From Gaeumannomyces sp. JS-464 (lineage: Eukaryota > Ascomycota > Sordariomycetes > Magnaporthales > Magnaporthaceae), in contig NGZR01000001.1 of the NCBI GenBank assembly GCA_002197995.1, forward strand, positions 3,596,001 through 3,660,000: 64,000 nt of DNA, read 5' to 3'. Both the position numbers and the translations under genes were made by a program. Below are positions 37,201 through 50,835 of this stretch, one piece after another. The notes beneath the pieces are model-generated. The model worked only from the letters and a program-made list of their open reading frames with translations. It made no database searches and was not told the origin of the DNA. Positions within the stretch are counted from its first letter, which is position 1. Each line of letters starts with the position of its first letter.

Positions 37201-38690
37201 CCCACCAGCACTTTAAAAAGAAGCTAGGATCCGAAGCACATGGCGCCGCCCGCCGTTTTCAGGGGAAAAGTGTGGCCCAGTCAGGGGGTTCCTTTAAATG
37301 TCGAGGAGGACGACTAGCGCGAAAACGGGCTAGCCATCCCGCGGCCCATTCCATTCGCTTCTGCACTCGACAAAAAAAAAAAAAAAAAAAAAGCGAAGTG
37401 TTGGTTTCCAGAGGGTGGCAGCGGCGCTCAAACTCTCATGCTCCTCCTGGCTCCATTTTGAGAGCTCCCTTCGCGGGGGGTGTTGCCGCCGCCCGCATAA
37501 TGGCGATTAAAAAAAAAAAAAGTGTCTCGTTGCTTACTGACGGAAGCGGAGAAGGTGGCGGCGGGCGGCAAACAGAAATGCGGGCGAGGGACGAGAACAA
37601 ACCAAACACCATACACAGACAACACACAAGAGCGGAGTCGAGAGGGAGCCGGCCGGCCGGCCGACGACGAACGAATGCAGGGAAGGGGAAGAAGAGATGG
37701 GCTCAGGGACATGTGTGCGGTCATGTAACTTGCAGCGGCGCTATTATGCATTGCGTGGCTATTACGGTATCGCCTATAGAACTCACTTGGCACGGTGTGG
37801 TCGGTTCCAGTGTGTCGTGTGGTGGCCTCTGCCTCGTAATGGATGCAATGCATGCACCCGCCACCTCTAACCACTGGGCGGCACATTCGCGCAGCCTGTT
37901 GTCCGTTTTTTTTCGTTTATTTCGCCAAGCAGCAGCTTGGTATGGCCCAAATGTCCCAAGGGAGGAGCTCGTCTCGGCGAGGGAGCAAGAGTCATGAGGC
38001 GGCGCAAGCAACACCCCACAGGACAGTGTGCCTTGCTTGTTTGTGTCTGTCAATAAATAATGTCCAGAGTCTTGGGTGGTGTTGGGGTGATGTTTGCAAC
38101 AAAAACGACGTAGTGGCGAGCAGACCCAGGTCGACGATCGCCCAGAAACAAAGAAAAAAGATGACAGCGGCAGCAAACGCAAAACACGAGGCCGGAAAAC
38201 TGTGAACAGAAAAGATAGCCCGACTGTCCAGGTTTTTCTTGCCGTGATATCCGCCCGCCAGACGGATCGGCGCATTGATGCCAGCCATGACTCTCGGGTG
38301 TGGCCTGGACGCTAGCGCTCAGCGCCATCCATCTCGGGCTACCCCTTGATTACGCTCTGGCCGCAACCCCCAAGAGCAACACCAAGAAGCCGGGAGCCCA
38401 TTTAGCCCTGGGCAGTCCGGTTTGGCGCTTGTTCTGCAGAGATCACCGCCGTATTTCAAGAAAAAAAAGAAGAAAAAAACCGCCAAAAAAACCCAACCCT
38501 TGTAATGTGGCCTAGACCAGTTCCTGCACCCGCAGCCATTGCCTGCTTGCTTTGGTTCCGATACCTGTTTTCATCTCCCTTTCCTCCCTTGCGGCTGGAC
38601 GACGCTATTTGCAGAGGAGGGAGGCGAAGAAGAAACGAATTCTACCGATATATCGTATCTCCCTGCGTATGCACATCGCACAAACTAACC
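34291..38690. other. Gene-poor stretch, part 2
   Basis: No supportable gene on either strand. Marked by homopolymer A runs (36226-36236, 36239-36258, 37372-37392), a GA run at 35709-35724, CCTG repeats at about 35166-35184 and GGCC repeats at 37648-37663. Could be untranslated or noncoding transcript; the sequence alone does not say. Confidence 0.45.
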
Positions 38691-40779
38691 TAACGGGGGG
38701 GGGGGGGGGTGGCCATCAGGGGTGGGGTGGTGTCGTGTTTGCCCCCCTCCCTTGCTGCTCGCCTCGCCTCGTCTCGATTTGTCTGTCTTGTTTGTTGATA
38801 GCTTCAGACCCGAACGCACAAAAAGCTCCACTTAACCGACATGGACGATCTCAACTTTTTTTTCTTGCCCGCGTGATCTCCTTTCTTGGAACCGACTGGA
38901 ACGTGGAGACGCCGGACTCACACCTTGTTTCCTTTTTCCTTCCCGCAAATCGCTTGGAACCTGGGCTGTCTGGCTGCGCCCTCACCGAAGGCGTGCCCCT
39001 GGACCCCGGCGCCTCGGCCGGTGCACACCTAATTGGGGTGGGCTCGCTGGGTCGCCTCGCTCCATCAAACTGGATTTTGCCGTCGTCGTCGTCGATTGTT
39101 GGGGGTTGATCCTTGGGATGTGGTGGTAGTGTTGGTGGCCGCTTTTCATGTTATTTTTGCCCTTTCTTCTGGCCTAGGTCGTTCCCTACTGCCTCCCTCG
39201 CCGCTCGGCCGCCTGCCTCGTCCTCCGACTGCGGCCGACGCCACCGCCGCCAGGATCCAGGGGGAATGCGAGACCGGGGGGTGTGGTGATGCTTCGTGTG
39301 GATCAATTATAGTCAATTCCATGTGCGAGGCTGCCCTGGACAGATGTGGCCCAGGAATCCGGGAGACACAACGCGTGGTGGGTTCCGCTCTGGCTGCCAC
39401 GGCAGGTGACATTTCTCGCCAGCTGGGGTTATTTTATCCCGTTTGGTTCCTGCTGGTGTTTTTGATGTGCCTCTTTTTAAAATTTCTCCGTCGTTGGTTA
39501 GGCTGTCTCTCTTGTTTAGGCCTTTGCCGTGTCAAACCCGTCAATTGGCTGCTCGGCTGGCTTTCCGGGGCGCCCGCCCACTAATTCGGTTCGGAGATGC
39601 GAGGTGGTTTCCCCTGTCGGTCAAGACCGCCCGTCGGTGCTTCCTGTTTTTGCGTTTTTGCGTGATGTGCTGCTTTGGTGGAGTCTCAGGGCGAGGGATG
39701 GGTTTCCAGGGCATCTCCTGGCAAGTCGTGTTCTGTAACTCTCTTCTCACACGACACACACAGGCGCTTGACTCCCTTCCGTCCGCTGTGGTTCTTTGCG
39801 ACTGCGACATGCGACTGCAACTGCAATCGCGACTGCGACTGCAACCCGCCTTACATACTGCGATTACGGAGCGGAGAGAACACCTGCTGCACTGCACTTT
39901 GCTGCACCGGCATCCCCTTTCGCTGCAGTGTGGATGGGCTATAAAGCAAAATCTTTATGGCGCTCCGACGCGGCAAGGCGAGACTGTGGCGCGCGAGTTG
40001 GGGCCTGTCTGTCTCGCGAGGCGTCAGAGCAAGGCCCGAGGTGAGAAACGGGGTGAAAGTTTCGAGTCGACGGCGCGGCTGACCTTGGTGTCACGGCCGC
40101 AATGGACGATCCGAGGTGGCTGCCGCGCCGTCGCCGCCTCGCTCCTCCCCTGGGGCCAACCAACATGGCAGGGCTTTGAGCCGGGGTTCTCGCCCGGCGT
40201 GGTGGACCGGCCTTTCATCGCATCGCCCCTCAAAAGCCAAAGGGCCTGCTGTGGCTTCAGACGGAGGAAGGTCCGGGCCTTTTGACTTGTGGTGGTGTTG
40301 CAGTCAGCGGATGGACTCCGTGTGTGCGGTGCTCTTTGGTAGGACGCCTGGTGTGAATGGTAGCAGGCGGCTGCTGACTGTGGGTGGGTGCAGGGATCAA
40401 GGGCTGCCCTGGCCCGGGGGCGCTCAGGTACCAGAGCCAGTCCATGTACCACGCCGACAGTCATCAAAAACAGACTCCCCACCCGCTGCCACGGGCTGAC
40501 GGGTGTACTGTGGAGAATTGGGGACGCGCTGGACTGGGGGCCTGGTGCTCAAGTCCTTGTGCAGGCGCGTGGCTTGACTAGCACTGTGCTTGGCTGGGTG
40601 TGGGTGGGTGGGGGCGTGTGCGAACAGGATCCAGCAAGAGGTCAATTTGCTGCGTGCAGAGTCGTCTCGCTCCCACTGGTAGGCGGCAATATCACACACT
40701 GTCCATGGCCAGTCCGCACAGGGAGCGGCTCCAGTCACTCCATCTTCTCATGGCCCCTGTCCCGGTCTCATCTTCCACC
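38691..40779. other. Gene-poor stretch, part 3
   Basis: No supportable gene, although a 280-codon frame exists at 39443-40285 with no recognisable family. Holds a 15-G run at 38695-38709 and an imperfect GCGACT/GCAACT array at 39798-39846. Confidence 0.45.
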
Positions 40780-42752
40780 TTGCAACTCTCCCTCTGCACT
40801 CTTTTCCACCTCGCTCCCCGCTCATTTCGGTTTTCCAGCGATCGCGTCTTCCCTTTTCCCTCTCTTTTCTGATTTTTGCATTTTTTTCTGATGTTCTAGA
40901 ACACAAAGTGACCGCTGCATCTTTTGCCTCGTCTGCATCGCTGGGGGAACCCGCACACTCCTTTATACCCGTTTTGCCCCCCTCCGTGCTCGTCCGCACT
41001 CGCTCTCGTGCTCTTCCCACTCAACCGAGCCCGCTTTCTCGACTTTTTCTTCTGCTCTCCAATACCTGAAAGACAGACTGGACAGCCCCTGGCACTAGCG
41101 ACCGATTCGTCCGTCCGCTCGCCACCTGCAGTTTCCCGTGCTACTGCCACCGCTCGCCCCTCGCCGTCAACTACCAGAGAAGAGGAAAAGGAAAAAAAGA
41201 AAAGAAAAATAGCCCGCAGATACTGCGAGCCTAATAACCCACCACCCGCCTTCTCCTGTCGTTGCCTGCCGCGCTGGCTGCTGGCTGCGCACACCCCCTC
41301 CCCGTCCCGCTCCTGCTGCCGGGTTGGCTGTAATATCTCTGTGCGTCGCCTGCATCGACAAGGTGGTGCTTGCTGCATTCAGGACCACACAACAATAAAC
41401 AAGACCCGACCGCCTTACGAAGTTACCAGACCCAGCCGGGGTCGTGGTGTCCGGGCTCCCTGCCCCAGTCCCTTCATTCTTCTTCCCCTTTCGTTGGTAA
41501 CCCTGCCTTTACCTGAAGTCATATTTTCTTCTTCTGTTATTTTGCTCCCGTCCCTTTTCCTCCCCTTCCCCCTAATTCTTGTTTCCGGCCTTTCCTCCTC
41601 TTTGTTTTCTCCCTTCTCCCTTCACCCTCTACCTGCATTCCAAAGCAGCAAGGACTACCGGGCAACTTTCATGCAATAGACTCATAGAGCAGGCGGCTTT
41701 TGTTTTTATTGCTCCGTCTTCTTCTCGACCTCCTTGATCAGCATCGCTTGTGGCATCCTGGGTATTTGAGGAGTTTAGGTTCACCAGCCCTTGCTCTCTC
41801 CTGCTTCTACACCTTTTCACCGCGAGCAGCTCCTCGCCGCGCTGTCGCCGATCGAACCGAGCCCGAAAACGACCGACCGACCGACCGACCGACTGCTGGT
41901 GGACAAAGAGGGGGCCAGTTTGACAGGAACGGACCTCTGTGGCGTGCCGTGGCCTGAGGAGATATCGATATCTCGGGGACGGACCCAACGGACGCGGCAG
42001 CCTGCGCGAATTGCTTGCCTGCTTTCGACGGAAGAGAAGGTACGTGATATTGCTTTCCGCCCACCGCGGCATCGCACACAGGGTGCACACATGCTTCCAC
42101 AACACTCCGATACGACCCCCGTCCTCTCGCAAATGCACGATGCACGAACCCATTGGACTGCCCTCTCGCCGGGGCATCCAAGCCCTGCACTGTGACCTTG
42201 CCGCAAGCCATTCTGCTGCAGCTTTCCGAGCAAACCCGAGTGCTCACGGGGGGTTCCGCCCATTATTGCCTCGCGTGTTACTCGACGGCCTGCGCATATT
42301 GCTTGCCCTCTCGCTTCTGCTCTCTCCGATATGCTGCCCGCCGCCGTACACACCCGTTGCTGATGTTTCCTTCCATATCTAGCAAGCTCCGCTGCTGCCC
42401 TTTTCTTTTTTTTTGTTACCCACATCTTGGGTGTTCTTGCACGCGCACCCAATCTCGTACCTAATAATTGCGGCCCTCCGCAAAGCTCTTCCCATTTCTC
42501 TCGCCTGGACCATCAACGGTTGGCAAAGACTTGTGAACACCAGACACAGCCGCAACCTCGAACCTGATCGGCACATCTTCTTGAACCTCTGCCCATCCTC
42601 TTCTTTTCTGCCTTGGTTTATCTTTCCTCCCCGTACACCTACTTAATCCCACCTCACCAGCTGCGCTGGAGGACAATAGAGACGGACACAGGGCGACAGA
42701 GACGGAAGGGATCAGGGAGCGATCGCGGAGGACACATTTGAACAGAGACAAA
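40780..42752 (+). promoter_or_regulatory. Pyrimidine-rich upstream region / probable long 5' leader of Sok1-like gene
   Basis: Strongly C/T-rich on the plus strand from about 40780 to 41640, with stretches such as 41470-41640 nearly all pyrimidine, as is typical of fungal transcription start regions. A good donor (aagGTACGT, intron from 42040) with possible acceptors up to ccaccag before 42661 suggests a 5'-UTR intron. A CCGA tandem run lies at 41871-41893. Inference from base composition only. Confidence 0.4.
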
Positions 42753-44868
42753 ATGAGCGAAAAGGGCAATGGAGGCATTGACGGCGGCTGCGTTGGGCAC
42801 ACGAGGGCAAAGTCGGACGGCGATGCCGTGCCAACAACAGAGCCGACCGTGGACACGAGGACAGCAGCCGCCCAGGCGCCGAGCGAGCCCGAATCCGAGT
42901 TTGCCCAGAACAGCCAGCAGAAACTGCGATACGAGGACAGGTCTGTGGCGAGGCAGCAGGACCTCGGTTCGCCCGCAACGCTGGCAGCACCACTGTCGCG
43001 CAACCCGTCCAGCAGGTCGACGAGCTCAGAGTCACATGACAGGCGGCACCACCGCAGCATGAGGATATACGAGCCCCCGGTTACCAAGGCCACGCTGAGC
43101 GAGCTGGACGTCAACAAGATCATCCACAACCCCAAGCTGAGGCACGACATCAACTTCGATCCCGACCTGCACTTCCGGCCGAACCTGGACGGCGAGAAGG
43201 GGCGGAGGAAACAGCAGAGGGCAAACGAATTCTGGGCGAGCCTGAGCCAGCAGCTGACACTATTCGTGACGGACCGCGAAACGTTTATTGAGCGCTACGG
43301 CGAGGACTCGGACTGGTGCCTGCCGCGGCTGCTGAAGGCGGTCAAGGAGATCATCCAGACGCTGGTGCCGGCACGTGATCGCGAGTTCCTGGACGAGGGC
43401 CTGAATGTGGAGCTGCTGATCCAGCAATTCAACAGGGGAATCGCAGACCTGGAGAAGCTGGCCTCGTGGCTCTCATCGGTGCTGAAGTTGCACTGCGCCC
43501 CTATGAGGGACGAGTGGGTTGACGAGATGTACAGGGAGCTGAGCAACGGCAACCGGAACAACGACATCGGCCTCCTCGTTCAGGGCATGCGCAGCCTGCT
43601 TAGCGTGCTCGAGGCCATGAAGCTCGACGTGGCGAACCACCAGATCCGCTGCCTGCGGCCCGTCTGATCGAGGACACGGCCCACTTCCAGCAGCGCTTCT
43701 TCCACAAGAAGTTGCAGGCCCGCAGCAAGGTCGACACGGCCCGCGCCCGCCTCTGGTACCGCGACGCCGACCGCCAGTACTCGGCCGTCGACACCCGCCC
43801 GAGATGCAGCAAGGGCTGGGCGAGATGGGTGGCTTCTTCTACGGCATCTCGCGCCTGATTCTGCCCTCGACGTCCCACGACCACTTTGACGGGGCCTACC
43901 GATTCCCCGGCACTTTCCTCTTCGACCACGATCGCCTAGAGAAGCTCAGCTCGGACGCGGTCGACGCCATCTGCCTGGACATGTGCATGAAGCTGTACGA
44001 AGACCTCGAGCGCGTCTCGAGGATTGCGCAGACGATGCCGACACCCTTTGGCAGCAGCCTCCTGCCGCCGACCTCGGTGCCGTCTTACGTCTTGGACGAT
44101 GACAGCTCACCACGCTCCCGCTCGAACCGTTCGTCCATCAACTTTGACTTCAACACGCCACCATCGCGGCCCTCAAGCCTGGTGGTGAGCGCGTGCGGCT
44201 CGGCCACGTCTTCACCACGGACCTCGGCCTGCATCTTCCCTCCTGCAGCGTCCAACCCGGCGCTGGACTCGGCCGATGCACGGGCCAGGTCCAAGAAGGT
44301 GTACGTGTCCCTCGTCGACCTCGTGCAGACGGCCCCGCCGGCGTCGAGCGCGGCGCACAGGTGGAGGGGGCTGGTGCCCGACGTGGCGCTGCAGATCCTG
44401 CGCTCGACCGAGGCGCCGCTCGACATGCTGCCGACCATTGAGCGCAAGCTCGACTCGTGGCTGTCCAACTGCAAGAGCGAGCAGTTCCGCGAGGCCGAGC
44501 AGGCGTTCCACTCGAAGCTGTTCGCCGAGCTGGCCGGCCGCGTCCGCGAGTACAAGAACCTCTCGGGCCTGGGCCTCTTTTCGGCCGCGACGGGGAGCAG
44601 GCTGCACAGCGGGCCCGGAGGCGTCGTGGCCACGACGTCCTCGTCTAGGGAGGGGGCCGCCGCCGCCGCCCAGCCGCCGTTCCTCCAGATCGATAGGGAC
44701 GGCAGCGGCGGGAACGGTGGCGCCCGCGAGGAGCACGGCGTCGAGAACATGGCGACGCGCCTCGCCCACCTGGGGATCCTGCACTGGAGGGTGTGGGCCG
44801 ATATTGCGTACCGCGGGGCCGAGGCGGAGAACGACGACTCTACTGAGGTCACCATGTCGGACTGCTAA
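42753..44868 (+). CDS. sok1: TCP11-domain protein, Sok1-like (frameshifted)
   Basis: T-complex-11 family; in yeast SOK1 is a multicopy suppressor of PKA loss, molecular function unclear. Start at MSEKGNGG. After a disordered Ser/Pro-rich 100 residues come LRHDINFDPDLHFRPNLDGE and KGRRKQQRANEFWASLSQQL, hallmarks of fungal Sok1 proteins, then helical TCP11 segments (LPRLLKAVKEIIQTLVP, LLVQGMRSLLSVLEAMKLDV). The frame breaks near 43660 and is restored as IEDTAHFQQRFFHKKLQA, and breaks again near 43797, resuming MQQGLGEMGGFFYGISRLIL. The C-terminal part includes KVYVSLVDLVQTAPP and a final helix before the TAA at 44866-44868. About 705 aa. Two indels; conserved frames are open, so errors are likelier than loss. 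Confidence 0.88.
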
Positions 44869-47800
44869 GAAGCAATGGTCGAAATCATCTTATTCCAATC
44901 ACCAACACCCCCTTCTCCTGGACCGTCTTGATCAGGATCATCCATAGACTGGACCTCACGGCCTTGGACCTACAACACCCCATACCCTTACTTCGACATC
45001 TCGACTTGCAGACATTCAAACCCACTCCGCAACGAGACTGGCCCACGCTACCATAGCGTTCCTTTCCAAATCCTTAGACTTTTAATAAGGCCCAACCAAA
45101 ACCCCCCTCATCTCTCTTATCATGGCCAATGATAAAAATCCTGGCTTGGGGGGGGATCTCTTTTAATCACCTCGACCAAAGCCGTTCCCCTTTGTTTGTT
45201 CCACACCCTCTTTCCCGAGGCGAGGCGGGGAAACAACACAACGAAAACCACCAAATCAGAAAGACTGTCACTCTAGAGGAGGATTTCTCTCTGTCCCATC
45301 ATCGGATTACTCTCAGCTTAACCGCTTTTTAGTTGTTGGTTTTGTGTTTTTTTGGCTCTTTTTTTTGGATGTACTGATTTTCTCCCACTTTCCCTCTCTC
45401 TTTCTCTCCCCAATGGTGTCGTTGGAGTTCCGGGAGAAAGGAAACAATCATTGCTCTTCGCTGTTTTTTGATTTGTAACTGTTTTTGTGTTTTTTTTTTT
45501 TTTGTTTTTTTTCTCGTGCTCCTCAACCATAGACTATTCATTGCCATTGGCGTCCGTACTTCAAAAATTGATTGGCGTCGTTTTCAACTCTGCTCTCTTC
45601 CTCCATCCTTTTTTTTTCTTTTTTTTTCTCCCCCCTCGTTCTCATCTAGGGGTTTTGGTTCTTCTCCCGTCGAAGCTTTTAATCCAACCCTTTTTTTTTT
45701 CGGCTCTCTTCAATCAATCAAGTTTACAGGAGTGCTCTGCTGGTCGTGGTTTCTGCGTTACTCTGCCGAGCGCCCGGTTTTTTCGTTCAAGCATTTTGCG
45801 TGTCTCGCCTGGCCCGGATCACGCCCCTAGCCTATCAGCCAACGGCTTGGAATGTTGGGAAGTAAACAGAGCACAGAGCACAGAACAGAGTAAGGAAAAC
45901 CAATCAATGGCCGCCGTCGACGATCTTGCCATCACACCACCCTGTCCCATCCACACAAACGCACAAGGCTTTTTTTTTTTTTTTTTGACTTGTTTCTGAT
46001 CGCACTTGTTCACCGCATTCTCAAGGAGGGTGAGCGTGTTTGATTGGGAGAAGGCGAGGGAGGGGTGGCGGAGTGTGTTGTGTGGAGGACGCAGAGATGC
46101 ATCCCCCAAGCAGCACGCAGACAAAACAATCCTATTCGGTCCCTCCGATGGCCAACCAAAAGCACGATGGGTGTGTGTGTGTGTGTGTGATCCAGCACGG
46201 CCCAATGCAGGTTTTCTTGTCAAAAGGTGGGCAGCAATGACGACGGCGTGCGTTGCTTTTTTCTGGGCGGACGGTGAAGGGGCCATGCATTTCCCTTCCG
46301 GCCTTGTTTCTTCTGTTTCTTGTGTTCCCGAGGAATATCCATCTATCTCTCTATTCGACCACACCTTTATTTCCTGTTGGGTTTTTCGGCAGATGGGGTG
46401 TCTGCCCAAGGAACAAAACGAGGCGACGGCGAGCAGAGGTGGAATTGTGATGTGGCTGCATTCAGAAGGCGAGGCGAGCGGGGGATGGAATTTTCCAAGC
46501 GGTGGCTGCCGGTATCGGTACCTGACTGCATATGCCTTGTCAAACACACACACACACCACAGCGTCCAACTCACCGGGCATTTCGGGCTGCCCAAAAAGA
46601 CGGGAAATTAGTCATGGCGCGCAGCAGAGACGTCGAGCAGCAGCAACCCGACGGGGCAAGGACGAACCATTTATTTCCATCCCTCGTCATGCGAGGGCGG
46701 AAGAAAAAAAGAAAAAAAAACGAAGCTGACTAGAGTCAGTGTCGGAATCTCCTCACGTTTGTTGTTGTTTGTGGTGTGTTGCCAGTGGGAAAGTGGAGTG
46801 TATGCAGAGAAAAAGGGGGTGTGTGTATGCATTGGAATTCGATACGCAAAATTCTTTGACGGAAGGCGCGCACTGTGTGCATAATCCTGGATTCACCCAC
46901 CGTGCAACCCCCCCCCCCCCAAACTCGTGCGTGGGCTGGGAGGCTTGTGCACATTGGCGGCTGTTCAGCTCTGCCATCAGCTCAGCTCAGCTGGTTGGCG
47001 CTTGGGCCTCGCTCGCACCACCCCTGGCGCCACGCTTTTGTTTTTTTTCTTTGCTTTAGTCAGCTTTGCCTCACGGGACTGGGAGTGACTGCATCCGACG
47101 GGGCGGGCGGAGTGGCTGCATCGGGAAATGGTATTATTGGAATGTGGAATGCATTATCAAGTCCGATTTGGCATTGCACGGGCTGGTTTTTGGGCTGCTC
47201 TTTCCCGATGCGGCAACACCACCAGAATGGATAAAAAGTCCAGACCCGAGTCTACTGGATTCATCCCAAGCCAAGCTCGTCGACTGGAACTGGGTGTACT
47301 GGAACGGATCATCTGCCTACCCAGGTCTTCGGACAAACCTGGAAATGTGCTTGCCTGGGCGATGAGACGCGCCAAAGGCACTAGCACCCGGCCTAACTGC
47401 CATAACTTGACGCAAGATGTAGCACCCAAAAGTTGGGAATTTGAGTAGAACAATTGCAGTGGGCAGCCTATCCCACACAAACTATCTTACTTGGGCAGGG
47501 GAAAAAAGCCATACAAAAGGCAAAAAGGCTCAGGCGCGAGTTGAGGTAGGTAGCGACCCACAACGACCCGAACCCGAGACCTGCTGTAGACGTGATGCTG
47601 GCATATAAAGGGATTCACTCAATAGCATGTCCTTCGAGGGCTAGGAGATGGTGCACAGTGGGCATAGATGTCGGCACAAGTGTGTCTTCCATCACTTATA
47701 ACTCGGGACCGTCGAGAGAACTTATAAACCTCCTGTCTCCCTGGCTGATGACGCTGGTGATATCTGCTTGTACCAACGCTAGTTTCCCTAACGTTAGAAA

Positions 47801-48110
47801 GCTGACCGGGAGACGCCGTGACCGTTTATCGACGCAGTGTGGTGGGCGTGCATCAACAGGGACGTGTGTGCTCGAGTGAGGGCGACGAGAGCGGGCTGGG
47901 CTGCCGCCTTTGGGCAGGGAGGTTGCCTCCAGCCTCGAGATATTCAAACCTCTTTGTGTTCTTTGCGCCAGTCCCAGCAGCACGTGAACCTACGTAGTGA
48001 AAAGCGCAAACAGGGAGACTGTTCTCAGCCTCAGTCAAGCAAAAAGCACACATGCATGCGCCTGTAAAGTAGAAAGGGAACGAACAATTATGGTGCAAAA
48101 AACAAGAAGA
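44869..48110. other. Gene-poor convergent region, left part
   Basis: No supportable gene. T-rich runs at 45488-45502, 45609-45629 and 45694-45702, a T run at 45970-45986, a GT(9) microsatellite at 46171-46189 and a C run before 46920. It is the 3' side of the Sok1-like gene and is unusually long for a gap between convergent fungal genes. Confidence 0.45.
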
Positions 48111-48119
48111 CCCCGAGCC

Positions 48120-48325
48120 CGAACCTAGGTAGGGCGTCCCCCACCCAGGCTCTAACCCAGGACCTCCCCCCGGACGCGTAGACCATCAGTTAACAGGGCG
48201 TCCCCCTTAACCAATCGTCCGCGCCTCCAGGATTGGTACAACGTGTCCCAGGCCGAGCTCACCAAGGGAGCCCTCCTGTGGAGCGGCATCTTTGGTGTAG
48301 CCAGCCCGATGTCAGATGGCCGTCA
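48120..48325 (-). repeat. tRNA-derived SINE-like repeat, copy 1
   Basis: Shares with 48935-49145 the plus-strand blocks agggcgtcccccacccaggct, ccaggc(c)gagct...caagggag and cagatggc(c)gtcag, in the same order. On the minus strand it carries a degenerate Pol III B box (GGGTTAGAGCCTG, 48147-48158) and an A-box-like GGACGATTGGTTAAGG upstream, about 70 bp apart as in tRNA genes. Downstream is a short T6. No acceptor stem forms, so it is not a functional tRNA. Confidence 0.5.
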
Positions 48326-48893
<568 letters not shown>

Positions 48894-48914
48894 GAAAAAA
48901 AATAATAATAAGGG

Positions 48915-49155
48915 AAGCCCCGGGGAGCCTGCGGCAGGGCGTCCCCCACCCAGGCTCGAACCCGGGGCCTCCCCCCGTACTAAGTGGGACCCAGCGTGGA
49001 GGAACTTACACTTGTAAACCCCTAACCACCTGGACCACGTTTCCGGGATGGGAGCTCTGCTCCAGACTGAGCTTATCAAGGGAGGAGGGGCCGCGTCTCC
49101 TGGGGGAACGGCTGGCTGGCCCGGGGCTCAGATGGCTGTCAGATATCCCGCCCGA
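48915..49155 (-). repeat. tRNA-derived SINE-like repeat, copy 2
   Basis: Better-preserved partner of the copy at 48120-48325. On the minus strand: A box TGGTCCAGGTGGTTAGGG (49021-49038), B box GGGTTCGAGCCTG (48951-48963), then a GC-rich tail and TTATTATTATTTTTTTT, a good Pol III terminator, at about 48893-48910. T-stem pairing is imperfect and no acceptor stem is seen, favouring a SINE over a tRNA gene. Confidence 0.55.
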
Positions 49156-50835
49156 CCTCAGGTAGGAGGGTAGAGGCACGCACGCCCCCACCCGGCCCAG
49201 GCTTCAGGGCCTCTATTGCCCGCAAACCAGCAAAACTGCCAGGTCCGCCTCGTCGGCACCTTTGATCGATGTTGCGATATGGCCATCACCACCACTCTGC
49301 CCCCGTGTTTCCCTGCTGTCCACTCCCACCCTTTCCACCGTTCGTCCCCGTCGCCCGCGCGCGGTGTCGCTGATGTTGTTGCACTGGCTTGATCCAGACA
49401 TGCTCCACAGAGCCGACACACTGCTGCTTCTGCTTCCATCGCAGCCCAGCAACTCTGGAGATCAGGGCCAGCTGGTCAAGACAAGCCCTGCTCGCACAGG
49501 CCGGAGGCGCCTTCCCCCTCCTCTTCCCAGCACGAGTATTGGTGCTGCTGCTCATGCATCGGCGAACAGGGCGCGGTTGTCGCAGAGACCATATAGCTAA
49601 CCTCGCGCTGCACCAACATAAGAAGTCGCATGTAGGCGCCACGTATGCATGGCAAAAGGAAGTATATCAGCAACCTCGAAAAGAGTCGACTCCCCACCGC
49701 CCCGACGCGGGAACTCGCCAGAGCCCCGCGGTCAGCAAAAGAACAGCCACCCTCAGCCCAAGGCTGAACGACCACGACGACCCCGCGATCGAGTGGGTTC
49801 ATGGACGCCAGGCGAGCTCCTCACCTCGGAATATTCCCTGGCTAGAAGCCCACCCAGCCTCGGCCCGCGGCCGTGCTGATTTTGCGTCCACGCGGCAGCC
49901 GTCATCATCCGCGCGGCTGGGAAGAACCGAGGGACCTGGATAGCCGACTTCTTTTCCCTGAAGTTGCGTCGGAAACTGCCGCTGAAGACGCGATGCCTTT
50001 CGCTTATTCGGTCTTTGTGTTACCTCGGCCGGCTCCCCAGCTCCGCGACGGCTGCTAGGGTGGTGGTCAGCTGCCGAGGCCGTCGGCGTTACCTGTTCCA
50101 CGCGCACATCTTCCTTGTGAAGTAGACGAGACGAAAAGTACCAGCCAGTTCCTGCGTATTCCCAGCCCGTTTGACAGTCCATTTTTACCAGGTGGGCTGT
50201 TCGTCTCCTTCACGTGTGTTGGTCAAGAACAGGGGGTTCGACGGATGAGTCGTCAGCCTTGTCAGACCCAGCATGTCGCACCGCCCCGTGCAAGGCTGAC
50301 GAATGAGAAAATCCAAGAAATCGGCACATGTGAATAAGCCGCATGCACAGAACACCTCATGGAACACACCATGTAAGCATTGAAGTCAGCCGGGAGAGCA
50401 TGCAGTTGCTCGCGTGACAAACCAAAAATAAGCAACCCATGTCCTTTTTTCTCGTCTGACATCAAAAGTCTAGAAACCCAGACCTGTCCCAGCTAGCTCC
50501 CTCCGCCCAACCAAACCAACCCAAATCCCATCTGGCTACGCAACCAGCCGGCCCCCTATTTTACGCATAGTGTGTGCATGTCCTCACTCCCCTTCCCCGT
50601 CATGATCAGCATCCACACTCGTCTCATTTCCTGCACCCCTGCCCCTCTATGACCAAAGCCAACCAGCCGTCTAAAACGGCCAACTTAGGAAGAAGAAATG
50701 TAGGCCATAGTATAGGAGGTCCGAAAAAACAAAAGAGAAAAAAGCGTTGACAATGTGTCCCAAAGCCCCCAGACAGGTGCAAGGATAGGTGACGAGAAAG
50801 AATAAAAACAAGTGGCGGGAGCCACCCAGAAAATT
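49156..50835. other. Gene-poor convergent region, right part
   Basis: No supportable gene. It is the 3' flank of the Uds1 gene on the minus strand; frames present are short and unconserved in character. Confidence 0.45.

Noticed and set aside
39443..40285. 280-codon plus-strand frame in the gene-poor region
   Set aside because: Composition resembles translated noncoding sequence, with no domain, start context or intron signals.
45819..46595. 258-codon minus-strand frame with HTHTHT and KKKKKK
   Set aside because: Built from a GT microsatellite and a T run; no protein character.
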